Shown here one piece after another: positions 50,847 through 61,131 of a stretch of DNA of 64,000 bases. The notes beneath the pieces are model-generated. The model was not told the origin of the DNA and searched no databases. It worked only from the letters and a program-made list of their open reading frames with translations. How positions within the stretch are numbered: position 1 is the first letter of the stretch; each line of letters begins with the position of its first letter. Both the position numbers and the translations under genes were made by a program. The DNA comes from Rhodoplanes sp. (GTDB lineage: Bacteria > Pseudomonadota > Alphaproteobacteria > Rhizobiales > Xanthobacteraceae), in the NCBI RefSeq assembly GCF_013377085.1, contig NZ_JACAAX010000004.1, positions 124,001-188,000 on the forward strand, written 5' to 3'.

Positions 50847-53093
50847 TCAGGACGCCTCCCGGATCGAGCCGTCGGATCCCGAGCCGACGACCGTCAGGGT
50901 CGGGCTGCCGCTCTCGCCCGTGAACATGCGGGCGATGCGGCGCAGCCGCGCCTCCACCTCGCCGCTCGGGGCGTCGCGGGCCGAGATCACCTCGCGGACG
51001 ATCGCCAGGCCCTCGGCCCGTGCGGCCGGGTCGTCCGGCAGCAGCGCCGGGATCGCCGCCACGGCCGCCTCCTGGTCGAGCAGCAGCATGTAGAACTGCT
51101 CGCGCAGCAGCGCCTTGAACTCGGCGAGCGGGATCGCTCGCGTCTTCTCGTTGGCGGCCCGGATGCGGCGCACCGTCTCGAAGCCGCGCTCGTCGACCGA
51201 TCCGCGCGGGATGCCGATGTAGATGATCGCGCGGACGACCGCCTCGCGCAGGCCGCCGACGCCGACCCGGGCCTTCAGCTCGGCGATGCGGCGCTGGACC
51301 AGCTCGCGGTGCAGCGCGCTCTTGGCGGCCTTGCGCAGCGGCTTGTCCGACGCCGGGTCGACCCCGAAGAAGGCCTGCACGAACGGCGATCCGTAGAAGG
51401 TCCGGAACACCGTCTCGGTCATGCCGTCGCGGAAATCCCGCCAAGCGTCGAGGCCGGCGACGATCTGCTTCGACATCGTCTCCTGTGCCACCACGAACGG
51501 GTTATCGGAGTCGATCGGCCGGCGGTTCTCACGCACCCACCCGGCGGCCGTGGCGATCGGCGCAACCCACGGATTGGCGTCGGACAGCAGCTCGTATTGC
51601 AGCCGTGCCGGGTGCATCCGGTGCATCATCTCGGCCACGGGCTCGCTGACCATGGCGCGGACGAACGGCCTCGCGAAGGTCTTGTACAGCGCCAGATTGA
51701 CCTCCGACACGCGGGCCACGGTGGCGAAGCGGCGGTCGTCCTCGACGGTGTTGCCGCCGAGCGCGCGAATGTCGTCGAGCGTGCGGGCCTCGCATCGCAT
51801 GATCCACTCGCCATGGGCGAGATCGCCATTATGGCTGTCGGTCGACTTCGCCTCGAGCACGGCCTCATAGAGGCCGGGCGGCAGCACGTCGATCAGGTCG
51901 ATGTTGCTGGCGAACTCGCCGTGCTCCTTGCGGGCGACGCCGCCCGACACGAAGATCCCGAGGTGCCCGACGGACTGGTGCACGCAGTAGACGATCGTTT
52001 GGCCGTAGGAGCGGACCTCGTCGACGTCGTCGTAGAGGTCGAGGATCCAGCCGAGCGCCTGCTGGGGCGGCGTGATGTTGTCGCCTTTGGAGCAGAACAC
52101 CACGATGGGCGAGCGGATGTTGCGCAGGTCGATGGCGATGCCGTTCGAGGACTTGACCTCGCCGGCCGCCAGCTTGTTGCCGACGAACAGCTCGTCGACG
52201 ATGAACTGCATCTCCTCGCCGTTGAGATTGACGTGGCCGCCCCACCAGCGCTCGAAGTCGAGATATTTCGGCGCCTCGGTGTCGACCTTGGCATAGAGAT
52301 TGTAGGGCTTCTTCCAGTATGTGTTGGCCGGGTTGAGGTTCTCGAAGTTCTCCACCAGCCAGGCGCCGTCGAACGTGCCGTGGCCGAGATCGCTGGTGAA
52401 CGCCGTCACCCAGCTTCCGCCGAACAGCCCGCCGGTGTAGCGCATCGGGTTGAGACCGCGCTGGCCGGTCCAGTAGGACAGCGGCGATCCGGCGACGATG
52501 ATCGGGCCGAACAGTTCCGGTGCGACCGCGGCCAGCATCATCACGGCCCAGCCGGCCTGGCAGTTGCCGACCACGCAGGGCTTGCCCTCGGCCTCGGGGT
52601 GGCGGTCGATGACGGTCTGCAGGAAAAACGCCTCGGCGCGGGCGATGTCCTCGATGGTCTGGCCCGGCATCGGATCGGGCAGGAAGCCGACGAAGTAGCA
52701 GGTGTGGCCGGCCCGCATCGCGACGCCGATCTCACTGTCGGCCTTGAAGCCGCCGATGCCCGGGCCGTGGCCGGCGCGCGGATCGACGACGACGAAGGGC
52801 CGGCGTTTCGGGTCGATCTCGACGCCGTCCGGCGGGATAATGCGAGCCAGAGCATAGTTGACCGGACGGTCGAGCTTGCGACCGTCGACGATCAGCTCGG
52901 CCTTGTAGTTGAGGACGTGCGGGGCCGGCATCGCCATGTGCTCGCGATAGCCGTTGCCGCGCTGGCGCATGACGTCCCAGAACAGCACCGAGCGCTGGGC
53001 GTAGTCGATCAGATACGAGGCGGCACTCAAGGCGCCGTTGCCGGTGCCGAGCGCGAAGGCGTCCTGCAGGGACGGGGTGTTGTCTGCGGGCAT
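50847..53093 (-). CDS. DUF3141-domain protein, polyhydroxyalkanoate-synthase-like
   Basis: 748 residues. The first 330 residues have the alpha/beta-hydrolase layout of PHA synthases: FVVVDPRAGHGPGIGGFKADSEIG, GHTCYFVGFLPDPMPGQTIEDI and the lipase-box-like VVGNCQAGWAVMMLAA, where a cysteine replaces the usual serine as in PhaC. IVVFCSKGDNITPPQQALGW carries the acid residue; HQSVGHLGIFVS may carry the histidine. The C-terminal 300 residues are helical and specific to DUF3141. It precedes the phosphotransacylase, acetate kinase and fabI genes, so a role with acyl-CoA or hydroxyalkanoate is likely but unproven. Confidence 0.9.
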   Translation of the reverse strand: MPADNTPSLQDAFALGTGNGALSAASYLIDYAQRSVLFWDVMRQRGNGYREHMAMPAPHVLNYKAELIVDGRKLDRPVNYALARIIPPDGVEIDPKRRPFVVVDPRAGHGPGIGGFKADSEIGVAMRAGHTCYFVGFLPDPMPGQTIEDIARAEAFFLQTVIDRHPEAEGKPCVVGNCQAGWAVMMLAAVAPELFGPIIVAGSPLSYWTGQRGLNPMRYTGGLFGGSWVTAFTSDLGHGTFDGAWLVENFENLNPANTYWKKPYNLYAKVDTEAPKYLDFERWWGGHVNLNGEEMQFIVDELFVGNKLAAGEVKSSNGIAIDLRNIRSPIVVFCSKGDNITPPQQALGWILDLYDDVDEVRSYGQTIVYCVHQSVGHLGIFVSGGVARKEHGEFASNIDLIDVLPPGLYEAVLEAKSTDSHNGDLAHGEWIMRCEARTLDDIRALGGNTVEDDRRFATVARVSEVNLALYKTFARPFVRAMVSEPVAEMMHRMHPARLQYELLSDANPWVAPIATAAGWVRENRRPIDSDNPFVVAQETMSKQIVAGLDAWRDFRDGMTETVFRTFYGSPFVQAFFGVDPASDKPLRKAAKSALHRELVQRRIAELKARVGVGGLREAVVRAIIYIGIPRGSVDERGFETVRRIRAANEKTRAIPLAEFKALLREQFYMLLLDQEAAVAAIPALLPDDPAARAEGLAIVREVISARDAPSGEVEARLRRIARMFTGESGSPTLTVVGSGSDGSIREAS

Positions 53094-53237
53094 GGTCGGC
53101 TCCTGAGATCTGTCGCGGTTTTCTCGACGGGTCTGTCGAGCGAAGCGTTGGCCGGCTTCCCCGCCGTCACGGATGGTTGCACGTGCTGGCGCCGGAGATC
53201 GGGCGTCCTATCGCTTGGTTCGGCTACGCCGAACCGA

Positions 53238-53690
53238 TCATCCCCAGCACAACGTCATGCCGATGTCACCGGGTATGCCGCGGGGGAAATCGACCACCTG
53301 CACCTTCAGCCGGTAGCCGCGCGGCCGCATGTGCGTGTGCCAGAACTCGTAGAGCTCCTTCGGCAGTCCGGTCAGCGTGGTCTCCCAGCCGGGCTCCTGA
53401 TTGTTGATCGCGCGGCCGCGGTCGGTGCAGAGCTGGTTGGGAAAGCGGATCACCTGGACCTCGGTCAGCCCGTTGGCGACAGCGCGGTTGACGATGGCCG
53501 CGGCCCGCTCGAGCCGCACCTCGTCGTCGACGCCCGACGGCTTCGAGAAGCGATCGAGCAGCGCGTTCTTCTCCGCCTCCTCGGCGGCCCGGGCCCGCAT
53601 CGCCTCCTTGGCCTTCTCGGCCTCGGCGAGTGCGATCGTCTTCATGAGATCGGCGGCGGTGGGCAGAACGCTGTCGGTTTTTCCGGACAT
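53238..53690 (-). CDS. Hypothetical protein with helical N-terminus
   Basis: 150 residues from the ATG at 53690, with GGAG six bases ahead. Residues 10-50 form a long charged helix (IALAEAEKAKEAMRARAAEE), the rest a compact domain containing VQVIRFPNQLCTDRGRAINNQ, GWETTLTGLPKELYEFWHTH and RPRGYRLKVQVVDFP. It is found near PHA and acetate genes in Rhizobiales as far as I recall, but no function is known. It precedes the DUF3141 gene by about 145 bases on the same strand. Confidence 0.65.
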   Translation of the reverse strand: MSGKTDSVLPTAADLMKTIALAEAEKAKEAMRARAAEEAEKNALLDRFSKPSGVDDEVRLERAAAIVNRAVANGLTEVQVIRFPNQLCTDRGRAINNQEPGWETTLTGLPKELYEFWHTHMRPRGYRLKVQVVDFPRGIPGDIGMTLCWG

Positions 53691-53946
53691 CGTCATCTCC
53701 GCATTGACGGGGCTTCACAAGGCTCGACGGGCCGGCGCTGCTCCATTTTATCGGGTCGCCGGCGCCACCGCGGGACGTCGGGAAAAATTCTCTGCGGGAC
53801 ATTCTCGTAGGGCTGTATTGCGATAGAAGTATGATGCGGCTGCTTCGGCACTCCTTGACCCGTGTCAAAGCTGGCGAGTCCGGTGTTGCCGAAGCTCCGG
53901 GCCGGGATGGCGGCTCGGAACGATCCGCGGAACGATGGAGAGGGAC

Positions 53947-55050
53947 ATGCGACTTTGGCTCTGCGCGGCCGTGCTGGCCTGTGGGCTAGCCGCTCCGACT
54001 TATGCGCAGCAAGCGAGCACCGGGGCGGTGCCAGTCGGAGTCGTCAAGGCCGAGCGCAGGTCGATCAGCCAGACGGCCGACTTCGTCGGCCGGATCGACG
54101 CCATCAACAAGGTCGAGGTGCGAGCCCGCGTGAAGGGCTATCTCGACGGCGTTTTGTTCAAGGAGGGCGACGAGATCAAGACCGGGGGCGCCCTCTACGC
54201 CATCGAGAAGGGGCTGTTCGAGGCCGATGTGGAGCAGGCGCAGGGCGCCCTCGAACGCGCCAAGGCGGCGCTCACGCTCGCCAGCCTGCAACGCCAGCGT
54301 GCCGAGGATCTGCTGGCGCGCAATTCCGGCACCGTGGTGGCGCGCGACCAGACGATCGCCGAGGAGCTGTCGGCCAAGGGCGCGGTGCTCAGCGCCGAGG
54401 CGAATCTCGCCACCGCCAAGATCAATCTCGGCTACACCCAGATCACCTCGCCGATCGACGGCAAGGTCGGCCGCACCGCCATCACCAAGGGCAACGTGGT
54501 GGGGCCGGACAGCGGAACGCTGACCACGATCGTCAGCCAGGACCCGATGTACGTCACCTTCCCGATCAGCCAGCGGGCGCTCACCGAGGCCGCCGCCAAG
54601 GGCGGCAAGCGGTCGCCCGACGAGCTGACGGTCTCGATCAAGTTCTCCGACGGATCGACCTACGACCAGACCGGCAAGATGAACTTCATCGACGTGACCG
54701 TGAACCGCTCGACCGACACGGTGCTGGCGCGCGCCAGCATGGCCAATCCGAACGGCCTCTTGATCGACGGCCAGTTCGTCCGCGTCACCCTGCAGACCGC
54801 CGACACCGAGGAGAAGGTGCTGATCCCGCAATCGGCCTTGATCGCCGACCAGCAGGGCACCTATGTTTTCATCGTCGAGGACGGCAAGGCGGCGGTGCGG
54901 CGGGTGTCGGTGAGCGCCTCGGTCGGCGCCGACATCGTGGTCGACGAGGGTCTCAAGGGCGGCGAGCTGATCATCGTCGAGGGGCTGCAGGGCATCCGCC
55001 AGGGGGCCGCGGTCCGCGCCACCCCGGTGCAGCCGGTCGGCCGGAGCTGA
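53947..55050 (+). CDS. RND efflux periplasmic adaptor (AcrA/MexA family)
   Basis: 367 residues from the ATG at 53947 (GGAG six bases ahead; ATG 53935 less likely). The signal peptide ends after PTYAQ; the family lipoprotein cysteine is not evident, so it may be a soluble periplasmic form. The lipoyl-type segment [41 protein letters not shown] is followed by a helical hairpin ([24 protein letters not shown]), then the second lipoyl half [21 protein letters not shown]. It links the pump to an outer-membrane channel that is not encoded here. Confidence 0.93.
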   Translation: MRLWLCAAVLACGLAAPTYAQQASTGAVPVGVVKAERRSISQTADFVGRIDAINKVEVRARVKGYLDGVLFKEGDEIKTGGALYAIEKGLFEADVEQAQGALERAKAALTLASLQRQRAEDLLARNSGTVVARDQTIAEELSAKGAVLSAEANLATAKINLGYTQITSPIDGKVGRTAITKGNVVGPDSGTLTTIVSQDPMYVTFPISQRALTEAAAKGGKRSPDELTVSIKFSDGSTYDQTGKMNFIDVTVNRSTDTVLARASMANPNGLLIDGQFVRVTLQTADTEEKVLIPQSALIADQQGTYVFIVEDGKAAVRRVSVSASVGADIVVDEGLKGGELIIVEGLQGIRQGAAVRATPVQPVGRS

Positions 55051-55054
55051 GCCG

Positions 55055-58000
55055 ATGCTGTCATCGATCTTCGTCGACCGGCCGCGCTTCGCCATCGTCA
55101 TCGCGATCGTCACCACCATCGCGGGGCTGGTGTCGCTGCTGGCGATTCCGTTCGCCCAGTATCCCGACATCGTGCCGCCCCAGGTGTCGGTGACGACCTC
55201 CTATCCGGGCGCGTCCGCCGCCGTGGTGGAGGCCACCATCGCCCAGCCGCTCGAGGCGCAGGTGGTCGGCGTCGACAAGGCGATCTACATGAAGAGCGTG
55301 AGCGGCGACGACGGCAGCTACTCGCTGCTGGTCTCGTTCGAGCTCGGCACCGATCCCGACATCAACACCGTCAACGTCAACAACCGGGTGCAGGTGGCGC
55401 TGTCCCGCCTGCCCGAGGACGTGCGCAAGCAGGGCGTCACGGTCAAGAAGAAGTCCTCGGCCATGCTGGGCGTCGTCGCCTTGTCGTCGCCGAAGCAGAC
55501 CCACGACGCGCTGTTCATCTCGAACTACGTCACCATCAACATCCTCGACCAGATCAAGAGCACGCCGGGCGTCGGCGACGCCTCCCTGTGGGGTCCGCTC
55601 GACTACGCCATGCGGGTGTGGGTGCAGACCGACCGGCTGACCGGCCTCGACCTCACCACCGGCGACGTCGTCGCGGCGATCCAGTCGCAGAACGTCCAGG
55701 CCGCGGTCGGCCGCATCGGCGCCCGGCCGATCTCGGACGATCAGCGCCTGCAGCTCAACATCCAGACCAAGGGGCGGCTCGCCACGATCCCCGAGTTCGA
55801 GAACATCGTAATCCGCACCAATCCGGACGGATCGGTGCTGCGCCTCTCCGACGTCGCCCGCATCGAGCTCGGCGCCGCCACCTCGGACACGACCACCGAG
55901 CTCAACGGGGCCCCGGCGGCGGCGATCGCCATCTACCAGTCGCCCGGCGCCAACGCGATCACGACGCTCGACGCCGTCAAGACCCTGATGCGCGACATCG
56001 AGAAGCGCTTCCCCGAGGACCTCGTCTGGAAGGTGACCTACGATCCGACCACCTTCGTCAAGGCGACCATCCACGAGGTGCAGAAGACCCTGGTCGAGGC
56101 CTTCATCCTGGTGGTGCTGGTCGTCTATCTGTTCCTCGGCAGCTTCCGCGCCACGCTGATCCCGACCGTCGCCGTGCCGGTCAGCCTGATCGGCACCTTC
56201 ATCGTCCTGCTTGCCATCGGCTACTCGGCCAACTCGGTGTCGCTGCTCGCCGTCGTGCTGGCGATCGGCATCGTGGTCGACGACGCCATCGTCGTGGTCG
56301 AGAACGTCGAGCGCGTGATGGAGGAGCATCCCGAGCTCTCCACCGCCGACGCGACCAAGAAGGCGATGACCGAGATAACGGCGCCGATCGTCGCCATCAC
56401 GCTGGTGCTTTTGTCGGTGTTCGTGCCCGTGGCCTTCATCCCCGGCATCTCGGGCGAGCTGTTCCGCCAGTTCGCCGTCACGGTGGCGGTGTCGATGCTG
56501 CTGTCCGCCATCAACGCCCTCACGCTGTCGCCGGCGCTGTGCGCGATCCTGCTGAAGCGCCATCACGGGCCGCGCCGCGGCCCGATCGGCTATGTGATGC
56601 GCGGCATCGACAAGGTCCGCGACGCCTATGGCGCCGTGGTGGCCCGCATCGTGCGCATCTCGGTGCTCAGCCTGGTTGCGGTCGGCGTCGCCGCCGTCGG
56701 CATCGTCGGCTTCGCCAGGATCACGCCGACCGGCTTCCTGCCGGAGGACGACCAGGGTGCCTTCTTCGTCGTCGTCCAGCTTCCGGGTGGCGCCTCGGTC
56801 GCCCGTAGCGGCGAGGTGATGCGCCAGGCCGAGGCGATCCTGAAGGAAGAGCCGTCGGTGGAATTCTACACCTCGGTGGTCGGACTCAACTTCATCGACA
56901 ACTTCTCGCAGGCGAACTCCGCCTTCATGGTCGTCACCCTCAAGGCCTTCGAGGAGCGCACCGAGCGGTCGCAATCCGCCTCGGCCATCATGGGGCGGCT
57001 GGTGCCGAAATTCCGCCAGATCCAGGGCGGCACCGTGCTGCCTTTGGCGCCCCCGCCGATCATCGGCCTGGGCACCGGTGGCGGCTTCACCTATGTGCTC
57101 CAGGACCTCCAGGCCGGCGATCCCAAGGCGCTGGCCCAGGTGCTGCGCGGCCTGCTGATCGCCGCCAACCAGGATCCGAACCTCAGCCGCGTGTTCTCGA
57201 CCTTCTCGGCCACCAACCCGTCGATCTATCTCGACATCGATCGCGACAAGGTGCAGGTGCTCGGCGTCAAGCTCTCGGACGTGTTCCAGGCTTTGCAGGC
57301 GACGCTCGGCGGCCTCTACGTCAACGACTTCAACCTCTACGGCCGCACCTGGAAGGTCCAGCTCCAGGGCGAGGCGGTCGACCGCAGCGCGGTCGACGAC
57401 ATCTTCCGCATCAATGTGCGCAACAAGGACGGCCAGATGATTCCGATGCGCAGCCTGGCCGAGGCCAGCGTCATCGTCGGGCCGCCGTCGCTGATCCGCT
57501 ACAACAACACCCGCGCCGTCACGGTGCAGGGCTCGCCGGCGCCGGGCGTCTCGTCCGGGCAGGCGCTCACCGCGATGGAGCAGGTCGCCGCCAAGACGCT
57601 TCCGGCCGGTTACTCCGGCGCGTGGACCGACACGGCGTTCCAGGAGAAGCGCGCCGAGGGCAAGACCACCATCATCCTCGCCTTCGCGGTGCTGTTCGCC
57701 TATCTGTTCCTGGTCGCCCTCTACGAGAGCTGGACGATCCCGGTGCCGGTGCTGCTGTCCGTCACGGTCGGCCTGCTCGGCTCGTTCGCGGCGATCGTGA
57801 TGGCGGGCCTGACGCTCGACCTCTATGCCCAGATCGGCATGGTGGTGCTGATCGGTCTCGCCGCCAAGAACGGCATCCTGATCGTCGAGTTCGCCAAGGA
57901 GCAGCGCGAGCGCGGCGTGCCGCTCCTGGAGGCGGCGGCCGAGGGTGCGCGGCTGCGTTTCCGGCCCGTGATGATGACGTCCTTCGCCTTCATCCTCGGG

Positions 58001-58243
58001 CTCTGGCCGCTGGTGGTGGCGACCGGTGCCTCGCAGCTCGCCCGGCGCGACGTCGGCACCCCGGTGTTCGGCGGCATGATCTTCGCGTCGTTCCTCGGCA
58101 TCTTCGTCATCCCGCCGCTTTATGTGTTCTTCCAGGCGGTGCGCGAAAAGCTGCGCAAGGGCGCGCGCCCGAAGGTGGAGCTGCCGCCGGCGGCGGAGCG
58201 GGGATCAGGTGCGGCGACGGCGGAGACCACGACGGCCGAGTGA
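55055..58243 (+). CDS. RND multidrug efflux permease (HAE1 family)
   Basis: 1062 residues, the full length for AcrB/MexB-like pumps. [25 protein letters not shown] starts the first helix. The TM4 proton-relay aspartates are in [21 protein letters not shown], the TM10 lysine is in the segment [23 protein letters not shown], and [22 protein letters not shown] and [24 protein letters not shown] are conserved. The gene begins four bases after the adaptor stop. Substrates may include drugs, detergents or phenolics; no regulator gene is adjacent. Confidence 0.95.
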   Translation: MLSSIFVDRPRFAIVIAIVTTIAGLVSLLAIPFAQYPDIVPPQVSVTTSYPGASAAVVEATIAQPLEAQVVGVDKAIYMKSVSGDDGSYSLLVSFELGTDPDINTVNVNNRVQVALSRLPEDVRKQGVTVKKKSSAMLGVVALSSPKQTHDALFISNYVTINILDQIKSTPGVGDASLWGPLDYAMRVWVQTDRLTGLDLTTGDVVAAIQSQNVQAAVGRIGARPISDDQRLQLNIQTKGRLATIPEFENIVIRTNPDGSVLRLSDVARIELGAATSDTTTELNGAPAAAIAIYQSPGANAITTLDAVKTLMRDIEKRFPEDLVWKVTYDPTTFVKATIHEVQKTLVEAFILVVLVVYLFLGSFRATLIPTVAVPVSLIGTFIVLLAIGYSANSVSLLAVVLAIGIVVDDAIVVVENVERVMEEHPELSTADATKKAMTEITAPIVAITLVLLSVFVPVAFIPGISGELFRQFAVTVAVSMLLSAINALTLSPALCAILLKRHHGPRRGPIGYVMRGIDKVRDAYGAVVARIVRISVLSLVAVGVAAVGIVGFARITPTGFLPEDDQGAFFVVVQLPGGASVARSGEVMRQAEAILKEEPSVEFYTSVVGLNFIDNFSQANSAFMVVTLKAFEERTERSQSASAIMGRLVPKFRQIQGGTVLPLAPPPIIGLGTGGGFTYVLQDLQAGDPKALAQVLRGLLIAANQDPNLSRVFSTFSATNPSIYLDIDRDKVQVLGVKLSDVFQALQATLGGLYVNDFNLYGRTWKVQLQGEAVDRSAVDDIFRINVRNKDGQMIPMRSLAEASVIVGPPSLIRYNNTRAVTVQGSPAPGVSSGQALTAMEQVAAKTLPAGYSGAWTDTAFQEKRAEGKTTIILAFAVLFAYLFLVALYESWTIPVPVLLSVTVGLLGSFAAIVMAGLTLDLYAQIGMVVLIGLAAKNGILIVEFAKEQRERGVPLLEAAAEGARLRFRPVMMTSFAFILGLWPLVVATGASQLARRDVGTPVFGGMIFASFLGIFVIPPLYVFFQAVREKLRKGARPKVELPPAAERGSGAATAETTTAE

Positions 58244-58311
58244 GGCAGGAGTTTCGTGCGCAGGGGCGCGCGTGCAAGAGTGCGGTTCTGATGGCACGGC
58301 GCCGGTTCTCC

Positions 58312-58433
58312 TTCTCCCCGCACGCGGGGAGAAGGTCGGGATGAGGGGGCATCTCGTGGATACGGAAGCGCCCCCTCACCCGGACCGCATGCCTTGGGCA
58401 TGCGCTCCGACCTCTCCCCGCACGCGGGGAGAG
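58312..58433. repeat. Intergenic palindromic repeat, CTCCCCGCACGCGGGGAG family, copy 1
   Basis: TTCTCCCCGCACGCGGGGAG at the left and CTCTCCCCGCACGCGGGGAG at the right are each hairpins. The middle has two more facing words, GATGAGGGGGC and GCCCCCTCACCC. It lies between the end of the pump permease gene and the converging ABC-F gene, where it may stop transcription from both sides. Confidence 0.85.
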
Positions 58434-58459
58434 GTGAAGAACCTTCCGAAGCCTCAGCG

Positions 58460-60277
58460 TCACCGCCCCTCGATCTCTTCCCTCAGCATCTCCAGCTCCA
58501 GCCAGCGCTCCTCGGCGGCGGCGAGCTCGGCCTCGGCGGCGGCGGCGGCGCGCGAGGCCTCGTCGAACGCCTTGCGGTCGCGCCCGAACAGTTTTGGGTC
58601 GGCGAGCTTTTGGTGCAACGTCGCGATCGTCTTCTGAAGCTTCGCCATCGTCTTCGGCAGCGTCTCCAGCGCGTGCTTCTCGTTGAAGCCGAGGCGCCGC
58701 TTGGCGGCCTTCGGCTCCCGGGTCGGCGCGGGTGCGCTCGCCTCGGCCTTTTCCTTCGCCGGCTTCGCCGGCGCCGTGCGCAAAAGGTCCCCGCCGCGTT
58801 GCGAAATCATGTCGGAATAGCCGCCGGCGTATTCGGTCCAGCGGCCGTCGCCCTCCGGCACGATCACGGCGCTGACGACGCGGTCGAGGAAGTCGCGGTC
58901 GTGGCTGATCAGCAGCACCGTGCCGGCATAGTCGCCGAGCATCTCCTCCAGCACGTCGAGCGTGTCGAGGTCGAGATCGTTGGTCGGCTCGTCGAGCACC
59001 AGTACGTTGGAAGGCTTGGCCAGCGCGCGGGCCAGCATCAGGCGGCCACGCTCGCCGCCCGACAGCACGCCGAGCGGCGTGCGGGCCTGCTCGGGCGCGA
59101 ACAGAAAGTCCTTCATGTAGCCGACCACATGGCGCGGCTTGCCGTCGACCATCACGCTGTCGCCGTGCCCGCCCGTGAGGGTTTCGGCGACCGTCGCGGT
59201 CGGATCGAGGCTGTCGCGGTTCTGCTCGAGCGTCGCCATCTCGAGGTTGGCGCCGAGCCGCACGACGCCCTCGTCGGCCGTGAGCGTGCCGGTGAGCAGC
59301 GACAGGAGCGTGGTCTTGCCGCTGCCGTTCGGCCCGATGATGCCGATGCGGTCGCCACGGCGGATGCGGGTGGAAAAATCCGTGACGATCGGCCGGTCGT
59401 CATAGGCCTTCGAGATGCGCTCCGCCTCGATCACCAGGGTGCCGGATTTTTCCGCCTGGGTCGCGGCCAGCGCGACGCTGCCGGCGGCGCCGCGAAACTC
59501 GCGGCGCGCCTGGCGCAGCGCCTGCAGCTCGCCGACCCGGCGCATGTTGCGCTTTCGGCGTGCCGTCACGCCGTAGCGCATCCAGTGCTCCTCGGCGACG
59601 ATCTTGCGGTCGAGCTTGTGCTGCTCGCGCTCCTCCTCGGCCAGCACGTCGTCGCGCCAGGCCTCGAACTCCGAAAAGCCGCGGTCGATCCGCCGCAGCT
59701 TTCCGCGATCGAGCCACACGGTCACGCGCGACAGATCGGCGAGGAAGCGGCGGTCGTGGCTGATCATCACCATGGCGGCGCGCGAGATTTTCAGCGTCTC
59801 GTCCAGCCACTCGATCACCGGCAGGTCGAGATGATTGGTCGGCTCGTCGAGCAGCAGGATGTCTGGCTCGGGCGCCAGCACGCGGGCGATCGCGGCGCGG
59901 CGTGCCTCGCCGCCCGACAGCGTCGCCGGATCCTCGTCGCCGGTGAGCCCGAGCTCCTCCAGCAGAAAGTGCGCGCGATGCGGGTCGTCGCCGGGGCCGA
60001 GCCCCGCCTCGACATAGGCCAGCACGGTCGCGGCGTCGGCGAAGTCGGGCTCCTGCGGCAGATAGCGCACCGTTGCGCCGGGCTGGACGAAGCGGGTGCC
60101 GCGGTCGGGCTCGATCAGGCCGGCCGCGATCTTCAAGAGCGTCGACTTGCCGGAGCCGTTGCGGCCGACCAGGCAGAGGCGCTCGCCGGCCGCCACCGCG
60201 AGCTCGACGCCGTCGAGCAGTGGGTGGCCCCCGAAGGTGAGCCCGATATCCTTGAGCTGGACGAGCGGCGGCGCCAT
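58460..60277 (-). CDS. ABC-F family ATPase (Uup-like)
   Basis: 605 residues. Two nucleotide-binding domains: Walker A GRNGSGKST and GPNGSGKTT, signatures LSGGEARRAAIARVLAPEP and LSGGERGRLMLARALAKPS, and the ABC-F linker helix between them (residues about 215-275) carrying KRNMRRVGELQALRQ. The C-terminal 90 residues are a coiled coil (KTMAKLQKTIATLHQKLADP) as in Uup. There are no membrane segments; the family acts on ribosomes or DNA. Its ATG overlaps the stop of the YaiI gene by one base (TGATG). Confidence 0.93.
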   Translation of the reverse strand: MAPPLVQLKDIGLTFGGHPLLDGVELAVAAGERLCLVGRNGSGKSTLLKIAAGLIEPDRGTRFVQPGATVRYLPQEPDFADAATVLAYVEAGLGPGDDPHRAHFLLEELGLTGDEDPATLSGGEARRAAIARVLAPEPDILLLDEPTNHLDLPVIEWLDETLKISRAAMVMISHDRRFLADLSRVTVWLDRGKLRRIDRGFSEFEAWRDDVLAEEEREQHKLDRKIVAEEHWMRYGVTARRKRNMRRVGELQALRQARREFRGAAGSVALAATQAEKSGTLVIEAERISKAYDDRPIVTDFSTRIRRGDRIGIIGPNGSGKTTLLSLLTGTLTADEGVVRLGANLEMATLEQNRDSLDPTATVAETLTGGHGDSVMVDGKPRHVVGYMKDFLFAPEQARTPLGVLSGGERGRLMLARALAKPSNVLVLDEPTNDLDLDTLDVLEEMLGDYAGTVLLISHDRDFLDRVVSAVIVPEGDGRWTEYAGGYSDMISQRGGDLLRTAPAKPAKEKAEASAPAPTREPKAAKRRLGFNEKHALETLPKTMAKLQKTIATLHQKLADPKLFGRDRKAFDEASRAAAAAEAELAAAEERWLELEMLREEIEGR

Positions 60278-60780
60278 CAGCCGGCCGCCTGGCTGCGGTC
60301 GACGGCGGCGCGTTGCGAGCGCCGGATCGCCTGCTCCAGCGCCTGCAGGAAGGTCGAGCGGTCGCGCGGCGTGAACGGCCGCGGGCCGCCCGTCACCTCG
60401 CCGGCCGAGCGCAGGTCGGTCATCAGGTTGCGGACCGCCAGCGTCATGCCGATGTCGGCCTCGGTGAAGGCGCGGCCGTTGGGCGCGATGGCGCTGGCGC
60501 CGGCCTTGATGCTGCGGGCCGCGAGCGGGATGTCCTGGGTGACGACGATGTCGCCGGGCTTTGCATGCTCCGCGATCCAGTCGTCGGCGGCGTCCATGCC
60601 GTCGCCGGCGGCGATCCGCTCGATCAGCGGATCCTGTGGCACCCGGATGAAGCCGCCCGCCACCACGGTGACGGGCAGGTTGTGGCGGGCCGCCACGCGA
60701 TAAATCTCGTCCTTCACCGGACAGGCGTCGGCGTCGACATAGATGCGGATGGTGGGGGCTGTTTCGGGCGGTGACGTCAT
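60277..60780 (-). CDS. YaiI/YqxD family protein (DUF188)
   Basis: 167 residues from the ATG at 60780. [21 protein letters not shown] is the hallmark start, followed by [37 protein letters not shown] and [20 protein letters not shown]. The conserved aspartates suggest a PIN-like nuclease fold, but activity is unproven. It overlaps the ABC-F gene by one base, so the two are translationally coupled. A palindromic repeat lies upstream. Confidence 0.9.
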   Translation of the reverse strand: MTSPPETAPTIRIYVDADACPVKDEIYRVAARHNLPVTVVAGGFIRVPQDPLIERIAAGDGMDAADDWIAEHAKPGDIVVTQDIPLAARSIKAGASAIAPNGRAFTEADIGMTLAVRNLMTDLRSAGEVTGGPRPFTPRDRSTFLQALEQAIRRSQRAAVDRSQAAG

Positions 60781-60828
60781 GGGGTCGCGATAGCGGGTTT
60801 TTGGCGCGAAGGCCACAGCATGCAAGCC

Positions 60829-60939
60829 GGTCATTCCGGGGCGCACCGAAGGTGCGAACCCGGAATCCAGCGACGGTTGCCGAGCGTGCGGCTGGATTCC
60901 GGGTTCGTGCGCCTCGCGGCGCACGCCCCGGAATGACGG
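60829..60939. repeat. Intergenic palindromic repeat, CATTCCGGGG family, copy 3
   Basis: CCGGTCATTCCGGGGCGCAC at the left is answered by GCGCACGCCCCGGAATGACG at the right; the middle holds GAACCCGGAATCCAGC facing GCTGGATTCCGGGTTC. Copies are at 15283-15390 and 33830-33875. It separates the YaiI gene from the micro-gene downstream. Confidence 0.85.
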
Positions 60940-60969
60940 GCGAGGCCGCGATGACGGCCGGAAAATGCG

Positions 60970-60995
60970 AAGGGCTGCCCGCGAGGGCAGCCCTT
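60970..60995 (-). terminator. Strong intrinsic terminator of the micro-gene
   Basis: A perfect 11-bp stem, AAGGGCTGCCC against GGGCAGCCCTT, with a four-base GCGA loop. On the minus strand it is followed by CGCATTTTCC. It ends a transcript starting near 61125, giving an RNA of about 155-165 nt. Confidence 0.8.
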
Positions 60996-61035
60996 CCATT
61001 GTCGAACCGGGTCCGGCGAGGACCGCGGACACCGC

Positions 61036-61110
61036 TTACGCGGCGCGGACCTCGGCAGAGGCGAGGATCCAGGTCGTAGCCGGAGACCGCGGCGAGAGAC
61101 AATGAGACAC
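61036..61110 (-). CDS. rreB-like micro-gene with a 17-nt Shine-Dalgarno sequence
   Basis: A 24-residue reading frame, GTG start at 61110 and TAA at 61036; the peptide begins VSHCLSPRSPATTWIL. The 17 bases that end at the first base of the GTG (61126 to 61110, minus strand) are a perfect complement of the 3' end of 16S rRNA. A perfect hairpin terminator lies 41-66 bases downstream. The published rreB small mRNA of Bradyrhizobiaceae is 165 nt with a 17-nt SD, a GTG start and a 14-residue peptide, and is thought to be regulated at the ribosome. This locus fits in every respect except the longer peptide. The homology is inferred from structure, not from a sequence comparison. Confidence 0.75.
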   Translation of the reverse strand: MSHCLSPRSPATTWILASAEVRAA

Positions 61111-61126
61111 TGGATCACCTCCTTTC
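61110..61126 (-). promoter_or_regulatory. Extended 17-nt Shine-Dalgarno sequence
   Basis: On the plus strand this reads CTGGATCACCTCCTTTC, identical to the last part of 16S rRNA; the mRNA on the minus strand is therefore fully complementary to it, with the GTG start directly adjoining. This is far beyond the usual 4-8 bases and would bind the 30S subunit very tightly. Confidence 0.85.
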
Positions 61127-61131
61127 GGTTG

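Noticed and set aside
53094-53237. Possible Pho box upstream of the DUF3141 operon (CTGTCG words at 53110 and 53133)
   Set aside because: The 11-bp direct-repeat spacing is not kept and the words face away from the operon, so the match is too weak to report as a feature.
50373-53810. Plus-strand open frame of over 1100 codons opposite the DUF3141 and phosphotransacylase genes
   Set aside because: No recognisable domain and shadow-like composition; both minus-strand genes under it are conserved families with proper starts.
61110-61126. 17-base identity to the 3' end of 16S rRNA on the plus strand, as a possible rRNA fragment
   Set aside because: No other part of 16S is present nearby. The match is better explained as an extended Shine-Dalgarno sequence on the minus strand, placed directly before a GTG and followed by a terminator.
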